In this document: positions 40,371-49,924 of the stretch, piece after piece
Numbering within the stretch: the stretch's first letter is position 1
Layout: each line of letters starts with the position of its first letter
From: Lachnospiraceae bacterium
Lineage (GTDB): Bacteria; Bacillota; Clostridia; Lachnospirales; Lachnospiraceae
Reading direction: 5' to 3'
DNA length: 58,848 nucleotides
Assembly (NCBI GenBank): GCA_009774175.1
Contig: VSNG01000024.1
Span: 1-58,848, forward strand
Program-made: the position numbers and the translations under genes
The notes under the pieces: generated by a model
Database searches by the model: none
Told to the model about the DNA's origin: nothing
The model's input: only the letters and a program-made list of their open reading frames with translations

Positions 40371-40411
40371 ATATGCGAAGCATTTCGAGCTGCTGATACG
40401 CAGAGTCAGAA
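40371..40411. repeat. Dispersed intergenic repeat, copy C
   Basis: ATATGCGAAGCATTTC (40371-40386) is identical to 5290-5305, and GCAGAGTCAGAA (40400-40411) is identical to parts of copies A and B. The order of the two blocks is reversed compared with copy A. It fills the space between the secG terminator and the rnr ribosome site. Confidence 0.55.
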
Positions 40412-40437
40412 GCGCAGTCGGAAGCAGAGGAAAGAAA

Positions 40438-42579
40438 ATGGACACAAAGTTTGAAAAAAGGAAAAATTTAATATGCGAGCTGGTTGCTGACGAAGCTTAT
40501 GTGCCCATGAAGGAAAAGGAACTTGCGGCTTTTATGCAGGTGCGTGCAGAAGACAGGGGGCAGCTTCGGGAAGTGCTGCGGGCGCTCCTTTCGGAAGGCA
40601 GAATAGACAAAAACGAACAGGGCAGATATGTGAAGCCGGACGGCGAGCGGCCTGTAGGTATTTTTATCAGGCACGTCAAGGGCTTCGGCTTTGTGGAAGT
40701 GGAGGGGCTTGCGGAGGATTTTTATATTCCCGCGGAGCATACCATGGGAGCCTTTCATCTGGACAGAGTGCAGATTGCGCCTTTGACGGACGGCGGCGGA
40801 AAGCGGCGGGAGGCGGCGGTGATCCGTATTTTGGAGCACGAAATGAAACAGCTTGTGGGTACTTACGAGCAGTCGCAGAATTTTGGCTTTGTGATTCCTG
40901 ATAATACGAAGATCGGCACGGATGTTTTCGTGCCGAAAGAACGCTCCAAAGGGGCGGTTACGGGCGCAAAGGTAGTGGTGGAGCTTACTTCCTATGGCGA
41001 TGAGAGCCATAAGCCGGAAGGACGGGTCGTGGAAATTTTGGGGCATATAAACGATCCGGGCGTGGATATTATATCTGTTGTGCGCGGATTTGGGCTGCCC
41101 ACAGAGTTTGGGGAAAAGGCGCTGCATCAGGCGGAGCGCGTGCCGGAGACTGTGTCGGAGGCGGATATGGCCGGACGCATGGATCTGCGAAATCTCCAGA
41201 TGGTGACCATAGACGGTGAAGACGCCAAAGATCTGGATGATGCCGTCAGCCTTTACCGGGATGAAAAGGGGCTGTATCGTCTCGGGGTGCACATTGCGGA
41301 CGTGACAAATTATGTACAGGAAAATTCCGCTCTTGACTGGGAAGCTTTGGAGCGGGGCACCAGCGTATATCTGGTAGACCGGGTGATTCCCATGCTGCCG
41401 CACAGGCTTTCGAACGGTATCTGCTCCCTGAACGCGGGTGTGGACAGGCTGGCGCTTAGCTGTCTTATGACCATAGACGCAAAAGGGGAGGTGCGGGATT
41501 ATCAGATTGCGGAGACGGTGATCTGTGTAAACCGCAGAATGTCCTATAACGGCGTGAAAAAGATTCTGGAGGATCACGACGAGGAAGAGTGCAAAGCGTA
41601 TGAACCGTTTGTGCCCATGCTGGAACAGATGAGAGAGCTTTCGGCAATTCTCAGAGACAGGCGGCATAAACGGGGCTCCATTGATTTTGATTTCGCGGAG
41701 AGCAAAATCATCTTGGACGGGGAGGGACATCCTGTCGATATCCGTCCTTACGAGCGCAGTGTGGCGACCCGAATGATCGAGGACTTCATGCTGGCCGCCA
41801 ACGAGACGGTGGCGCAGTATTTTTACTGGCTGGAGCTGCCTTTCGTATACCGTACCCATGAAAAGCCGGATTCCGACAAGATTCGGAAGCTTGCTACTTT
41901 TATACGAAATTTCGGCTATCGGATTAAGGTGACGGGGGAGGAGATTCATCCGAAAGAAATACAGAAGCTTTTGGATCAGATTGCAGATACGAAAGAGGAG
42001 ACGATGATCAGCCGGCTTACGCTGCGGAGCATGCAGCAGGCGAAATATACGGTGGAGTGTACGGGACATTTCGGTCTGGCTTTTCAGCATTACTGTCACT
42101 TTACTTCCCCCATCAGGCGGTATCCCGATTTGCAGATTCACCGCATCATTAAGGAACAGCTGCGGGGGAAGCTGACGAAAGAACGCATCGAGCGCTATGA
42201 GGAGAGGCTGCCGGAGGTGGCAAAACATTCCTCCAAAATGGAGCGGCGCGCTGCGGAAGCGGAACGGGAGACAGACAGGATTAAGAAAGCGGAATATATG
42301 GAGGATCATATCGGGGAGATCTGGGAGGGCGTAATCTCAGGCATTACCCAGTGGGGGCTTTATGTGGAGCTTCACAATACCGTGGAGGGGTTGCTGCATG
42401 TATCCGCGCTTTCAGGAGATTATTTTTACTATGATGAGGAAGCCTGTGAGATGGTGGGAAAGGAGAGCGGCGTTGTCTATAAGCTGGGACAACGTTTGAC
42501 CATACGGGTCAAAAACGCGGACCGCCTGACCGGGACGGTGGATTTTGAACTGCCGCAGGCGGATGCGGACAGGGAGTGA
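40438..42579 (+). CDS. rnr: Ribonuclease R
   Basis: A 713-residue 3'-5' exoribonuclease. It has an N-terminal winged-helix region, two cold-shock-type OB domains (GIFIRHVKGFGFVEVEG and NFGFVIPDN), the RNB catalytic domain with the metal-binding DGEDAKDLDDAV at about 260, and a C-terminal S1 domain (WEGVISGITQWGLYVEL). It degrades structured RNA and, with SmpB/tmRNA encoded next door, non-stop mRNAs. ATG 40438 follows GAGGAAAG. Confidence 0.96.
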   Translation: MDTKFEKRKNLICELVADEAYVPMKEKELAAFMQVRAEDRGQLREVLRALLSEGRIDKNEQGRYVKPDGERPVGIFIRHVKGFGFVEVEGLAEDFYIPAEHTMGAFHLDRVQIAPLTDGGGKRREAAVIRILEHEMKQLVGTYEQSQNFGFVIPDNTKIGTDVFVPKERSKGAVTGAKVVVELTSYGDESHKPEGRVVEILGHINDPGVDIISVVRGFGLPTEFGEKALHQAERVPETVSEADMAGRMDLRNLQMVTIDGEDAKDLDDAVSLYRDEKGLYRLGVHIADVTNYVQENSALDWEALERGTSVYLVDRVIPMLPHRLSNGICSLNAGVDRLALSCLMTIDAKGEVRDYQIAETVICVNRRMSYNGVKKILEDHDEEECKAYEPFVPMLEQMRELSAILRDRRHKRGSIDFDFAESKIILDGEGHPVDIRPYERSVATRMIEDFMLAANETVAQYFYWLELPFVYRTHEKPDSDKIRKLATFIRNFGYRIKVTGEEIHPKEIQKLLDQIADTKEETMISRLTLRSMQQAKYTVECTGHFGLAFQHYCHFTSPIRRYPDLQIHRIIKEQLRGKLTKERIERYEERLPEVAKHSSKMERRAAEAERETDRIKKAEYMEDHIGEIWEGVISGITQWGLYVELHNTVEGLLHVSALSGDYFYYDEEACEMVGKESGVVYKLGQRLTIRVKNADRLTGTVDFELPQADADRE

Positions 42580-42593
42580 AAGAAGGTGAGGGA

Positions 42594-43058
42594 ATGGCAA
42601 AAGAGGCCATGAAGCTGGTAGCCAATAACAAGAAGGCTTACCACGATTATTTTATAGAAGAAAAGTACGAGGCGGGGCTTGCGCTGCACGGCACGGAGGT
42701 GAAATCCCTGCGCATGGGGAAATGCAGCATCAAGGAGGCCTTTGTCAGGATTGAGAACGGAGAGGCGTTTGTCTACGGCATGAATGTGAGTCCCTATGAA
42801 AAGGGTAATATATTCAATAAAGACCCGCTGCGGGTGCGCAAGCTCCTGCTGCATAAGGTACAGATCCGAAAGCTTGCGGGACAGCTTGCGGGGCAGGGCT
42901 ATACCATTGTGCCTTTGCAGGTTTATTTTAAGGATGGAAGGGCAAAACTGGAAATAGGGCTTGCCAGAGGTAAAAAGCTTTATGACAAGCGGCAGGACAT
43001 CGCAAAAAAGGATCTGCGCAGGGAGCATGAGCGGGAATTTAAGATCAGGAATTTGTAA
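42594..43058 (+). CDS. smpB: SsrA-binding protein SmpB
   Basis: A 154-residue RNA-binding protein with the family signature NKKAYHDYFIEEKYEAG, GTEVKSLR, and the basic C-terminal tail KKDLRREHEREFKI that mimics the codon-anticodon helix. It carries tmRNA to stalled ribosomes. Start ATG 42594, 14 bases after the rnr stop and behind GGTGAGGG. The gene for tmRNA follows directly. Confidence 0.97.
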   Translation: MAKEAMKLVANNKKAYHDYFIEEKYEAGLALHGTEVKSLRMGKCSIKEAFVRIENGEAFVYGMNVSPYEKGNIFNKDPLRVRKLLLHKVQIRKLAGQLAGQGYTIVPLQVYFKDGRAKLEIGLARGKKLYDKRQDIAKKDLRREHEREFKIRNL

Positions 43059-43116
43059 CAGGGGTTATTTTATGAATGCCGCGCTGCATGGCGGCGCAGA
43101 ACCGTCAGAAAGGGGA

Positions 43117-43146
43117 TTGCGCGGACAAAGAGGAATGTGCTATACT
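43117..43146 (+). promoter_or_regulatory. Promoter of ssrA
   Basis: TTGCGC (43117-43122), an 18-base spacer and TATACT (43141-43146), about 20 bases before the mature 5' end of tmRNA. Confidence 0.55.
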
Positions 43147-43165
43147 GTGTATAACAGAAAAATAA

Positions 43166-43512
43166 GGGCCAGTCAAGGTTTCGACAGGGGTCTTGCAGCT
43201 GGAGAAGCTATCCGCAGGCTGATGCGTCAAATCGCAAATTTAAACACAAACGCTGAAGACAATTTAGCATACGCTGCCTAAGGGCAGCTGTCCGCCTTAG
43301 TGCACCTGCACATTAAGAACCGGGCATCGACCATGCAGGAAACGACGCGGGGGACGCCTCTTACCCGCGGGCGTATCAGAGGCTACTGAATCCGTGAGGG
43401 TGTCTTTCTCCCCATGGAGGAGGGAACGGGGAGCAATCCGAAATGAGAGACTATGATAGTAGAAGGACAGGGAATGGGCTTTTGGACACGGGTTCGACTC
43501 CCGTCTGGTCCA
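43166..43512 (+). ncRNA. ssrA: Transfer-messenger RNA
   Basis: The 5' end GGGCCAG (43166-43172) pairs with CTGGTCC (43505-43511) as an acceptor stem. AAGGTTTCGACAGGG follows at the 5' side and GGTTCGACTCCCG forms the T-arm at the 3' side. The internal message from GCA 43234 reads ANLNTNAEDNLAYAA and stops at TAA 43279-43281, a typical degradation tag. The base after the acceptor stem is A, followed by CTA rather than CCA, so the CCA end is probably added by enzyme. It rescues stalled ribosomes with SmpB. Confidence 0.95.
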
Positions 43513-43519
43513 CTAGGAT

Positions 43520-43569
43520 AAGTTCTTAAAACGTCGGTTATATCGGCTTTTTAGGAGCTTTTCTTTTTG
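43520..43569 (+). terminator. Terminator after ssrA
   Basis: AAGTTCTTAAAA (43520-43531) can pair with TTTTAGGAGCTT (43549-43560) with G-U pairs, followed by TTCTTTTT. Confidence 0.6.
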
Positions 43570-43703
43570 TCATAAGGTAATAACCATACAGGGTTTTTCA
43601 CGGTGCGCGGGAAGATGCCGCTCATAATTCACTGGACATAGGTTTCGTTTAGCAGTAAAATAAATAACAAATAATGTATTCGTAAGAAGAGGGGGACGAA
43701 GTT

Positions 43704-45428
43704 ATGGCAGAAGGCACGGTTAAGATAAAAAAGAAGGAATCAGGAACGGTTTTACATTCCGTAAAAACGAAGCTTGTGGGGGGAATGGTGCTGGCAATGG
43801 CCATTGCGATGACCTGTCTGTCGGTGATGCTGATACGCAATCTTCGCATTCCCATGATGGAGCTGAATCAGAGTTATCTTTACGATCTGGCGGTTGCCTA
43901 CGGGGAGAAGCTGCAAACCCAGATCGAAGTACAGGGATATAATACGGCAACCTATTATAATAATCTTGCAGATTCCATCGGGCAGCTGGGACTGCAGGGT
44001 GTGGATTCCAGTTATGCCTATCTGGTGGCATCGGACGGTACGATGCTTTATCACCCTACGAAGGAAAAAGTGGGACAGCCTGTGGAAAATGAAGTGGTGA
44101 CCGGGGTGGTGCAGGAGATTGCCACAGGAGTTGTTCCCGAGCCCAATGTTGTGGAGTATGATTTTAAGGGCGTTGGGAAGTATGCTTCCTATTATGTGAC
44201 GGAGAGAGGACATTGTATTCTGGTCGTGACTGCGGCTAAAGACGAGCTGATGAGCACAGTGAACCAGGTTACCATTACCGGCACGGTGGCTACGATTATC
44301 ATGGTGATTATTGCCAGCCTGATCGCCTATTTGTTTGTGGGTAAAATCGTAAAGCCCATTTTGAAGGTGACGGATGTAGTGGGACGGCTTGCCCATATGG
44401 ATTTTTCTGAAATAGAGGGACAGGAGAAACTGACGGCGCGGGCGGATGAGACAGGACAGATGAGCCGCGCGGTGGCGGAGCTTCGAAGACAGCTTGTGGA
44501 TGTGGTGACAGAGCTTCGCAGTCAGAGCGAACGGCTTTTTGAGGCTTCGGATCTTTTGAATACGAATGCCTCTGAAACGGCAACCACAGTAGAACAGGTG
44601 GAAAAGGCTGTTTCGGAGATTTCCGAGGGCGCGTCCTCTCAGGCGGACGAGACACAGAAAGCGACAGAAAATGTAATTCTGATGGGCAATATGGTGGAGG
44701 AGACCACAAAACAGGTTGAAGAACTGACCGACAACGCCAATGCCATGAGAAAATCCAGTGAAGAAGCTGTTTCCACGTTGCAAAATCTGGAAAAAATCAA
44801 CGATAAGGCCAGAGAGGCGATAGACGTGATCTATGAGCAGACCAATACTACGAACGAGTCCGCCATGAAGATCAGGGAAGCGACTACATTAATTACTTCC
44901 ATTGCAGAGGAGACGAATCTGCTGTCCTTGAACGCCAGCATTGAGGCGGCCAGGGCCGGGGAACAGGGAAGAGGCTTTGCGGTGGTGGCGGGCCAGATTC
45001 AGAAACTGGCGGAGCAGTCCAATGATTCGGCAAGACAGATTGAAACTATCATCGACTCCCTCATAGAGGATTCGCAGAAGTCCGTAGAGACCATGGAAGA
45101 TGTTAAGAAGATCATGGAAAGCCAGAATGAGAGTGTGGGCCGGACGAACGAAAGCTTTGTACAGGTAAGGGACGGTATTACCCAGTCTCTGGATGGAGTA
45201 AATCAGATTGCGGATAAGACAAAGAGAATGGATGCAGCCAGAGTCAATGTGGTGGATGTGGTGCAGAATCTGACGGCGATTGCCGAGGAAAATGCGGCCA
45301 GCACAGAGGAAACCTCCGCTTCCGTTACGGAAGTAAGTACAATCGTGTACAGCATTTCCGAGAATGCCAATAATCTCAAAGAGATTGCAGAACGTCTGGA
45401 GCAGAGCATGAGTATCTTCAAAATCTGA
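43704..45428 (+). CDS. Methyl-accepting chemotaxis protein
   Basis: A 574-residue transducer: a membrane helix at about 25-45, an extracytoplasmic Cache-like region (about 50-185, with SYAYLVASDGTMLYHPTKEK), a second helix at about 190-212, HAMP, and a cytoplasmic signalling domain with the hairpin tip EETNLLSLNASIEAARAGEQ at about 405-425. It senses an unknown outside ligand and controls CheA. AGAGGGGGA before ATG 43704 supports the start. No other che gene is in the window. Confidence 0.92.
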   Translation: MAEGTVKIKKKESGTVLHSVKTKLVGGMVLAMAIAMTCLSVMLIRNLRIPMMELNQSYLYDLAVAYGEKLQTQIEVQGYNTATYYNNLADSIGQLGLQGVDSSYAYLVASDGTMLYHPTKEKVGQPVENEVVTGVVQEIATGVVPEPNVVEYDFKGVGKYASYYVTERGHCILVVTAAKDELMSTVNQVTITGTVATIIMVIIASLIAYLFVGKIVKPILKVTDVVGRLAHMDFSEIEGQEKLTARADETGQMSRAVAELRRQLVDVVTELRSQSERLFEASDLLNTNASETATTVEQVEKAVSEISEGASSQADETQKATENVILMGNMVEETTKQVEELTDNANAMRKSSEEAVSTLQNLEKINDKAREAIDVIYEQTNTTNESAMKIREATTLITSIAEETNLLSLNASIEAARAGEQGRGFAVVAGQIQKLAEQSNDSARQIETIIDSLIEDSQKSVETMEDVKKIMESQNESVGRTNESFVQVRDGITQSLDGVNQIADKTKRMDAARVNVVDVVQNLTAIAEENAASTEETSASVTEVSTIVYSISENANNLKEIAERLEQSMSIFKI

Positions 45429-45450
45429 ATGAGGCCTTTGAGGAGAAGAT

Positions 45451-46017
45451 ATGGAAAAGCGAGAGGATGATCTGGTTGTCGGCGGCTACCGCTTTGCGAC
45501 GGTGGCGGACGCGGAGACAGCCCGAATGGAAATAAAGAAGGTGGAGAATCTGGAGCAGCGCCTTGATTACCGTAAGCCGCAGAACGTGCTGCTTGTCTAT
45601 AACAGGGCGGTGGATAATCAGGTTTTTCTGACGCCTGTGGGTTTGAGCTATCTGCAAAAGATGCAGAAGGAAATGATAAAATGGGGTGTGCCGGCGGATA
45701 AGATAAAGCCGGTGCCCCTTTACGGAACATTCAGTAACAAGACGGCAAACAGCCGTTCCATAAGAATAAGCGTGGCGAAGCGGCACCCGGAATATCAGGG
45801 CAGATTTGTCACGTCGCTGCTGATCAATGTGGTGCTGGTTCTTCTGGTGGCGGGAATGGTTGTGATTGCGTGGAACAGTGACGCGCCGAATATAGTCAAT
45901 TACAGGCAGGCTGTGGTGAATGAATATTCGGAGTGGGAGCAGGAGCTTACCGAAAGAGAAAGAAAAGTTCGTAACGCGGAACGTGAGTTGCAGATAGAAA
46001 GTCTTAAGACAGAGTAA
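45451..46017 (+). CDS. Hypothetical membrane protein next to chemoreceptor
   Basis: A 188-residue protein. Residues 1-120 are soluble with VVGGYRFATVADAETARMEI at the start and GLSYLQKMQKEM in the middle. One membrane helix lies at about 125-145 (LLINVVLVLLVAGMVVIAW). The last ~35 residues are a charged helix likely to form a coiled coil. I do not recognise the family. It lies 22 bases after the chemoreceptor and 26 before the response regulator, so it is probably co-transcribed with a sensory gene set. Confidence 0.6.
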   Translation: MEKREDDLVVGGYRFATVADAETARMEIKKVENLEQRLDYRKPQNVLLVYNRAVDNQVFLTPVGLSYLQKMQKEMIKWGVPADKIKPVPLYGTFSNKTANSRSIRISVAKRHPEYQGRFVTSLLINVVLVLLVAGMVVIAWNSDAPNIVNYRQAVVNEYSEWEQELTERERKVRNAERELQIESLKTE

Positions 46018-46043
46018 CAAAAAGGAAAGGAACAGGATGGTAT

Positions 46044-46721
46044 ATGGAGAAATCGAAGATCCTTGTGGTTGACGATGAGAGTCGTATGCGTAAGCTGGTC
46101 CGGGATTTTTTGGTTAAAAGCCATTATGAGGTAGCGGAGGCGGCGGACGGCGAGGAGGCGCTTGCTCTTTTTTTTGAGCAAAATGATATTGATCTGGTGA
46201 TTTTGGATGTGATGATGCCGAAGCTGGACGGCTGGCAGGTGTGCCGGGAGATTCGTGCCTACTCCAAAGTGCCGATTATTATGCTGACTGCCAAGTCGGA
46301 TGAGAGAGATGAGCTTTTGGGGTTTGAACTGGGGGTTGACGAATATATTTCCAAACCGTTCAGTCCCAAAATTCTGGTGGCAAGGGTAGAAGCCATTCTT
46401 CGCAGAACAGGTCAGGCGGCGTCGGAGATGATCGTGGAGGCCGGCGGGATCCGTCTTGATAAACAGGCGCACAGCGTGACTGTGGAAGGGAAAGATATTG
46501 ATTTAAGCTATAAGGAATTTGAATTGCTTGCGTATTTTATGGAAAACAGAGGCATTGCATTGTCCCGGGAGAAGATTCTGAACAGTGTCTGGAATTACGA
46601 TTATTTTGGGGACGCCCGGACGATTGACACCCATGTAAAAAAGCTTCGCAGCAAGATGGGGGCAAAGGGAGAACTGATTAAGACCATATGGGGAATGGGT
46701 TATAAATTTGAGGAAGGGTAA
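46044..46721 (+). CDS. OmpR-family response regulator
   Basis: A 225-residue regulator: receiver domain (1-118) with the acidic pair in VVDDES, the phosphorylated Asp in LVILDVMMPK (about 54) and the late Lys in YISKPFSP, then a winged-helix DNA-binding domain ending WGMGYKFEE. ATG 46044 follows GGAAAGGAACAGG. It lies just before a hybrid kinase, but hybrid kinases often use other partners, so the pairing is not certain. Confidence 0.9.
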   Translation: MEKSKILVVDDESRMRKLVRDFLVKSHYEVAEAADGEEALALFFEQNDIDLVILDVMMPKLDGWQVCREIRAYSKVPIIMLTAKSDERDELLGFELGVDEYISKPFSPKILVARVEAILRRTGQAASEMIVEAGGIRLDKQAHSVTVEGKDIDLSYKEFELLAYFMENRGIALSREKILNSVWNYDYFGDARTIDTHVKKLRSKMGAKGELIKTIWGMGYKFEEG

Positions 46722-46764
46722 GGTTTGATACTTACCGGCAAAATCGGCGAAGGGGAGAAAAATA

Positions 46765-49761
46765 ATGGCCAGACGTTGGTTTTACAAAGAAGAAATGTTT
46801 TTCACGTCGGAAGAACATAGCATTGGAGAAAACAATCAGAATACAATTATTGAACTGCTCGGAAAAAATGTGGCGGTCGGTATTGTCGGCGGTTTCTATG
46901 AAGAGGGATTTCCGCTTTATTTTATCAGTGAGTTTGCGCTTTCCAATATAGGCATGACCTTTGAACGGTTTATGGAGAAAACCAATGGAAAATTTCTTGA
47001 TGCCGTCTATGAACCTGACCGGCCGATTTTTACCCATGTCTGTTTACCCGGCGAGGAGGAGAAAAGGGAGTATCGACTGATAAACGGGGCGGGCCACCCG
47101 GTCTGGGTACATGAGCTTCGGACAGAGTCGCTGTCCGAGGACGGACGCAAGATCTGGATTTGCGCTGTCAGGCTGATTGACGAAGAACGCCGTACCAGTC
47201 AGGTAGCCGACGAGGCTTTTCGGATGTTGCAGGATACCTATTTCAGAATCAGCGCCATTGACCTTAAGAAAAATCAGATTACCGATCTTAAATATGTGGA
47301 GAGCGAATCCCGTGTTGTGGAGCGTTTAAACGGCGATTACAGAATGACGGTTGCTTCCTGCGCAAAAAATTATGTAGATGAAAAGGACCGTATAAATTTC
47401 CAAAACGTCATGTCGGCCGAAAACCTGATGCAGGTTTTTCTGGGCGGCGGCGCGCCCATTCATTTCAGCTATCTGCGTCTTGTGGAAGGAGATTGGAAAT
47501 GGGTTCAGACGGCGCTGGTGCCTGTGGAAAATTTCAGTGAAGAAAATCCCAGGCTCATGTGGTATGTGAAAAATATAACGGAGGAAAAGGCAAGGGAAGC
47601 AGAACTGATGGAGCGGACTCTGCGGACGAATGCGGAGCTGGTTCAGGCCAAGAAGGAGCTGGAGGAAGCCAATCAGAAAATCCGGGATACGAACCGGGCG
47701 CTTCGCCGTACGCTGAGCGCGGAGGAACAGTACAGACAGGCCATTGTCTCCGAGGCAGTTTTTGTATTTAATGTGAATGTGACAAAAAATTTAATTGAGG
47801 AAGATTTTTACGAGATCAGAGACGGGCAGATGCAGCCGGTTTTGAAAGAAATGGGGATGCAGGCGCCCTGCAATGCGGACGATTTTTTCCTGCGCTGGAG
47901 CAAGGAAAGAGTTTTCCCTGTGGACAGGGAGGTTTACATACAGACCATGAATACAAGGCATCTGCTGGATGCTTATGAGCGTGGAGAAAATGAACTGATC
48001 GTAGAGATTGAAACTTCTGGAACAGAGGAGCAGCTTATGGTGCTTCGGCATACCATACTGCTTACTAAGGACGGTATGAGCGGGGATATACTGGCGCTCA
48101 ATAACGCCAAGGATATTACGGATATCAGGAGAAAGGACAGGGAAACGAAGAAGGCTCTGTTAGACGCTTATGAGGCGGCGGACCGGGCAAGCTGCGCGAA
48201 GACGGATTTCCTTTCACGCATGTCCCATGATATCAGGACGCCCATGAATGCCATTATCGGTATGACGGCCATTGCCGGCACCAAGCTTCATGATCCTGAC
48301 GGGATGGAGGAGTGTCTCGGCAAGGTTTCAACCGCAAGCAAGCATCTCCTTTCCCTGATCAACGAAGTGCTTGATATGAGCAGGATTGAGTCGGGCACAC
48401 TAACGTTGAATGAGGAGGACTTCAACCTTCTTGACATGGTGGAAAGTCTGGTTAATACGCTGACGGCAAAGACAAGGGAAAAACAGCAGCGGATAGAGTT
48501 TCGCGCCCATGAAGTCCATAATACCAATGTAAGGGGCGACGCCTTACGGCTACAGCAGATCTTTATGAACGTAATGAGTAACTCCATCAAATATACCGGC
48601 GAGGGTGGGGAAATCAGTATAGATATCATGGAGAAGGACTCTAATCAGGATCAGATCGGATGCTATGAATTTGTGTTTAAGGATAATGGAATCGGTATGA
48701 GCGAGGAATTTTTGCAGCATATCTATGATCCCTTTGAACGGGCCGAGGATGTGCGGATCAGCAAGATTCAGGGTACCGGGCTCGGGATGACGATCAGCCG
48801 TAACATCATTCAGATGATGGGCGGTGATATTCAGATTGAGAGCGAAGCGGGAGTGGGTACTATCGTCACAATTACCGTGCCTTTAAAATATCAGATCCCG
48901 GGCGTGGTGAACAGGGAAGATCTGGAAGGACGGACCGTACTGGTGGTGGACGATCAGCCTTTTGCAGGAGAAGGAACCTGCGTTCTTTTGCAAAATCTTG
49001 GCATGCATGGCGAGTGGGTGCAGTCCGGTGAGGAAGCGCTGGAATACATGCGGGAAAAGAAAAAGAAGGACGAGGATGTTTTTGCAATTCTGGTTGATCT
49101 GAATATGCCCGACATGAACGGCATGGAGACGGCACAGGCCCTGCGCGGTCAGGAGGGACCGGAGACGCCTGTGATACTGGTTTCTTCCCATGAATGGGTT
49201 GACGTTGAGGTCGAGGCGCGGTTGTCAGGGGTAAATGCTTTTATTAGGAAACCGCTGGATAAGAGCAGACTGTTAAAAGCGTTCAGGAACTTTATGCCAA
49301 AGGAGAAGGCGGCGCCCTCAGAAGGGTCGTTGGAACAGCTGGAGGAGGTGGATTATTCTTCCAAACGGATTCTTGTAGTGGAGGATAACGATCTGAACAG
49401 GGAGATTGCACAGGAAATTCTTTCCATGACGGGCGTGAAGGTTGAAACGGCGGAAAACGGCAAGGAGGCTGTGGATATGGTGACGGCTTCCGAGGAATGG
49501 TATTATGACCTGATTCTCATGGACTTGCAGATGCCGGTTATGAACGGGCACGATGCGACCCGGGCGCTTCGCGCAATGGATCGAAGGGATATCCGCAAGA
49601 TGCCGATCATCGCCATGACGGCCAATGCGTTTCTGGAGGATGTGCAGCAATCGAAAGCCAGCGGCATGAACGAGCATATGTCGAAGCCTTTGGATATTGA
49701 CCAGCTACAGCGGATGCTTTCGAGATGGCTTGGCAGGAAAAAAACAGGAGCTGAGGAATAA
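46765..49761 (+). CDS. Hybrid sensor histidine kinase with two receiver domains
   Basis: A 998-residue protein without a clear membrane segment. The N-terminal ~460 residues look like two PAS-type sensory regions with a coiled-coil link (about 275-320). HisKA carries SRMSHDIRTPMNA (His at about 488), followed by an HATPase domain (DNGIGMS, GTGLGMTISRNI; about 590-710). Receiver 1 has LVDLNMPDMNG (about 777) and receiver 2 has LILMDLQMPVMNG (about 919). Both phosphoacceptor Asp residues are present. Likely a phosphorelay kinase with cytosolic input; output partner unknown. GGGGAGAAAAATA precedes ATG 46765. Confidence 0.9.
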   Translation: MARRWFYKEEMFFTSEEHSIGENNQNTIIELLGKNVAVGIVGGFYEEGFPLYFISEFALSNIGMTFERFMEKTNGKFLDAVYEPDRPIFTHVCLPGEEEKREYRLINGAGHPVWVHELRTESLSEDGRKIWICAVRLIDEERRTSQVADEAFRMLQDTYFRISAIDLKKNQITDLKYVESESRVVERLNGDYRMTVASCAKNYVDEKDRINFQNVMSAENLMQVFLGGGAPIHFSYLRLVEGDWKWVQTALVPVENFSEENPRLMWYVKNITEEKAREAELMERTLRTNAELVQAKKELEEANQKIRDTNRALRRTLSAEEQYRQAIVSEAVFVFNVNVTKNLIEEDFYEIRDGQMQPVLKEMGMQAPCNADDFFLRWSKERVFPVDREVYIQTMNTRHLLDAYERGENELIVEIETSGTEEQLMVLRHTILLTKDGMSGDILALNNAKDITDIRRKDRETKKALLDAYEAADRASCAKTDFLSRMSHDIRTPMNAIIGMTAIAGTKLHDPDGMEECLGKVSTASKHLLSLINEVLDMSRIESGTLTLNEEDFNLLDMVESLVNTLTAKTREKQQRIEFRAHEVHNTNVRGDALRLQQIFMNVMSNSIKYTGEGGEISIDIMEKDSNQDQIGCYEFVFKDNGIGMSEEFLQHIYDPFERAEDVRISKIQGTGLGMTISRNIIQMMGGDIQIESEAGVGTIVTITVPLKYQIPGVVNREDLEGRTVLVVDDQPFAGEGTCVLLQNLGMHGEWVQSGEEALEYMREKKKKDEDVFAILVDLNMPDMNGMETAQALRGQEGPETPVILVSSHEWVDVEVEARLSGVNAFIRKPLDKSRLLKAFRNFMPKEKAAPSEGSLEQLEEVDYSSKRILVVEDNDLNREIAQEILSMTGVKVETAENGKEAVDMVTASEEWYYDLILMDLQMPVMNGHDATRALRAMDRRDIRKMPIIAMTANAFLEDVQQSKASGMNEHMSKPLDIDQLQRMLSRWLGRKKTGAEE

Positions 49762-49767
49762 AAGAAG

Positions 49768-49793
49768 ACCGGGCGTGAGAACGCCCGGTTTTG
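49768..49793 (+). terminator. Intrinsic terminator after the hybrid kinase
   Basis: ACCGGGCGT (49768-49776) pairs perfectly with ACGCCCGGT (49781-49789) across GAGA, followed by TTTTG. Confidence 0.85.
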
Positions 49794-49854
49794 TATGCGC
49801 GAAATTTATTTTTTAAGAAAGATAAAAAAAGTGTTAAATGTGACCTAATATGCT

Positions 49855-49883
49855 TTACTTTTTCCCGAAAATAGTTGTATTCT
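49855..49883 (+). promoter_or_regulatory. SigA-like promoter of the RND pump genes
   Basis: TTACTT (49855-49860), a 17-base spacer and TATTCT (49878-49883), about 42 bases before the start of the adaptor gene. Confidence 0.4.
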
Positions 49884-49924
49884 AAAGAGCGGATAAAGGG
49901 AATTGGATTTCGGAGGAGGGCAAT

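Noticed and set aside
40468..42309. A 613-codon open frame on the minus strand
   Set aside because: It lies fully opposite rnr, whose domains and active site are clear. The antisense frame is a by-product of codon bias and shows no protein-like domain or ribosome site.
43489..43515. A tRNA gene suggested by GGTTCGACTCCCG
   Set aside because: This is the T-arm of tmRNA, whose acceptor stem pairs with 43166-43172; no anticodon arm is present.
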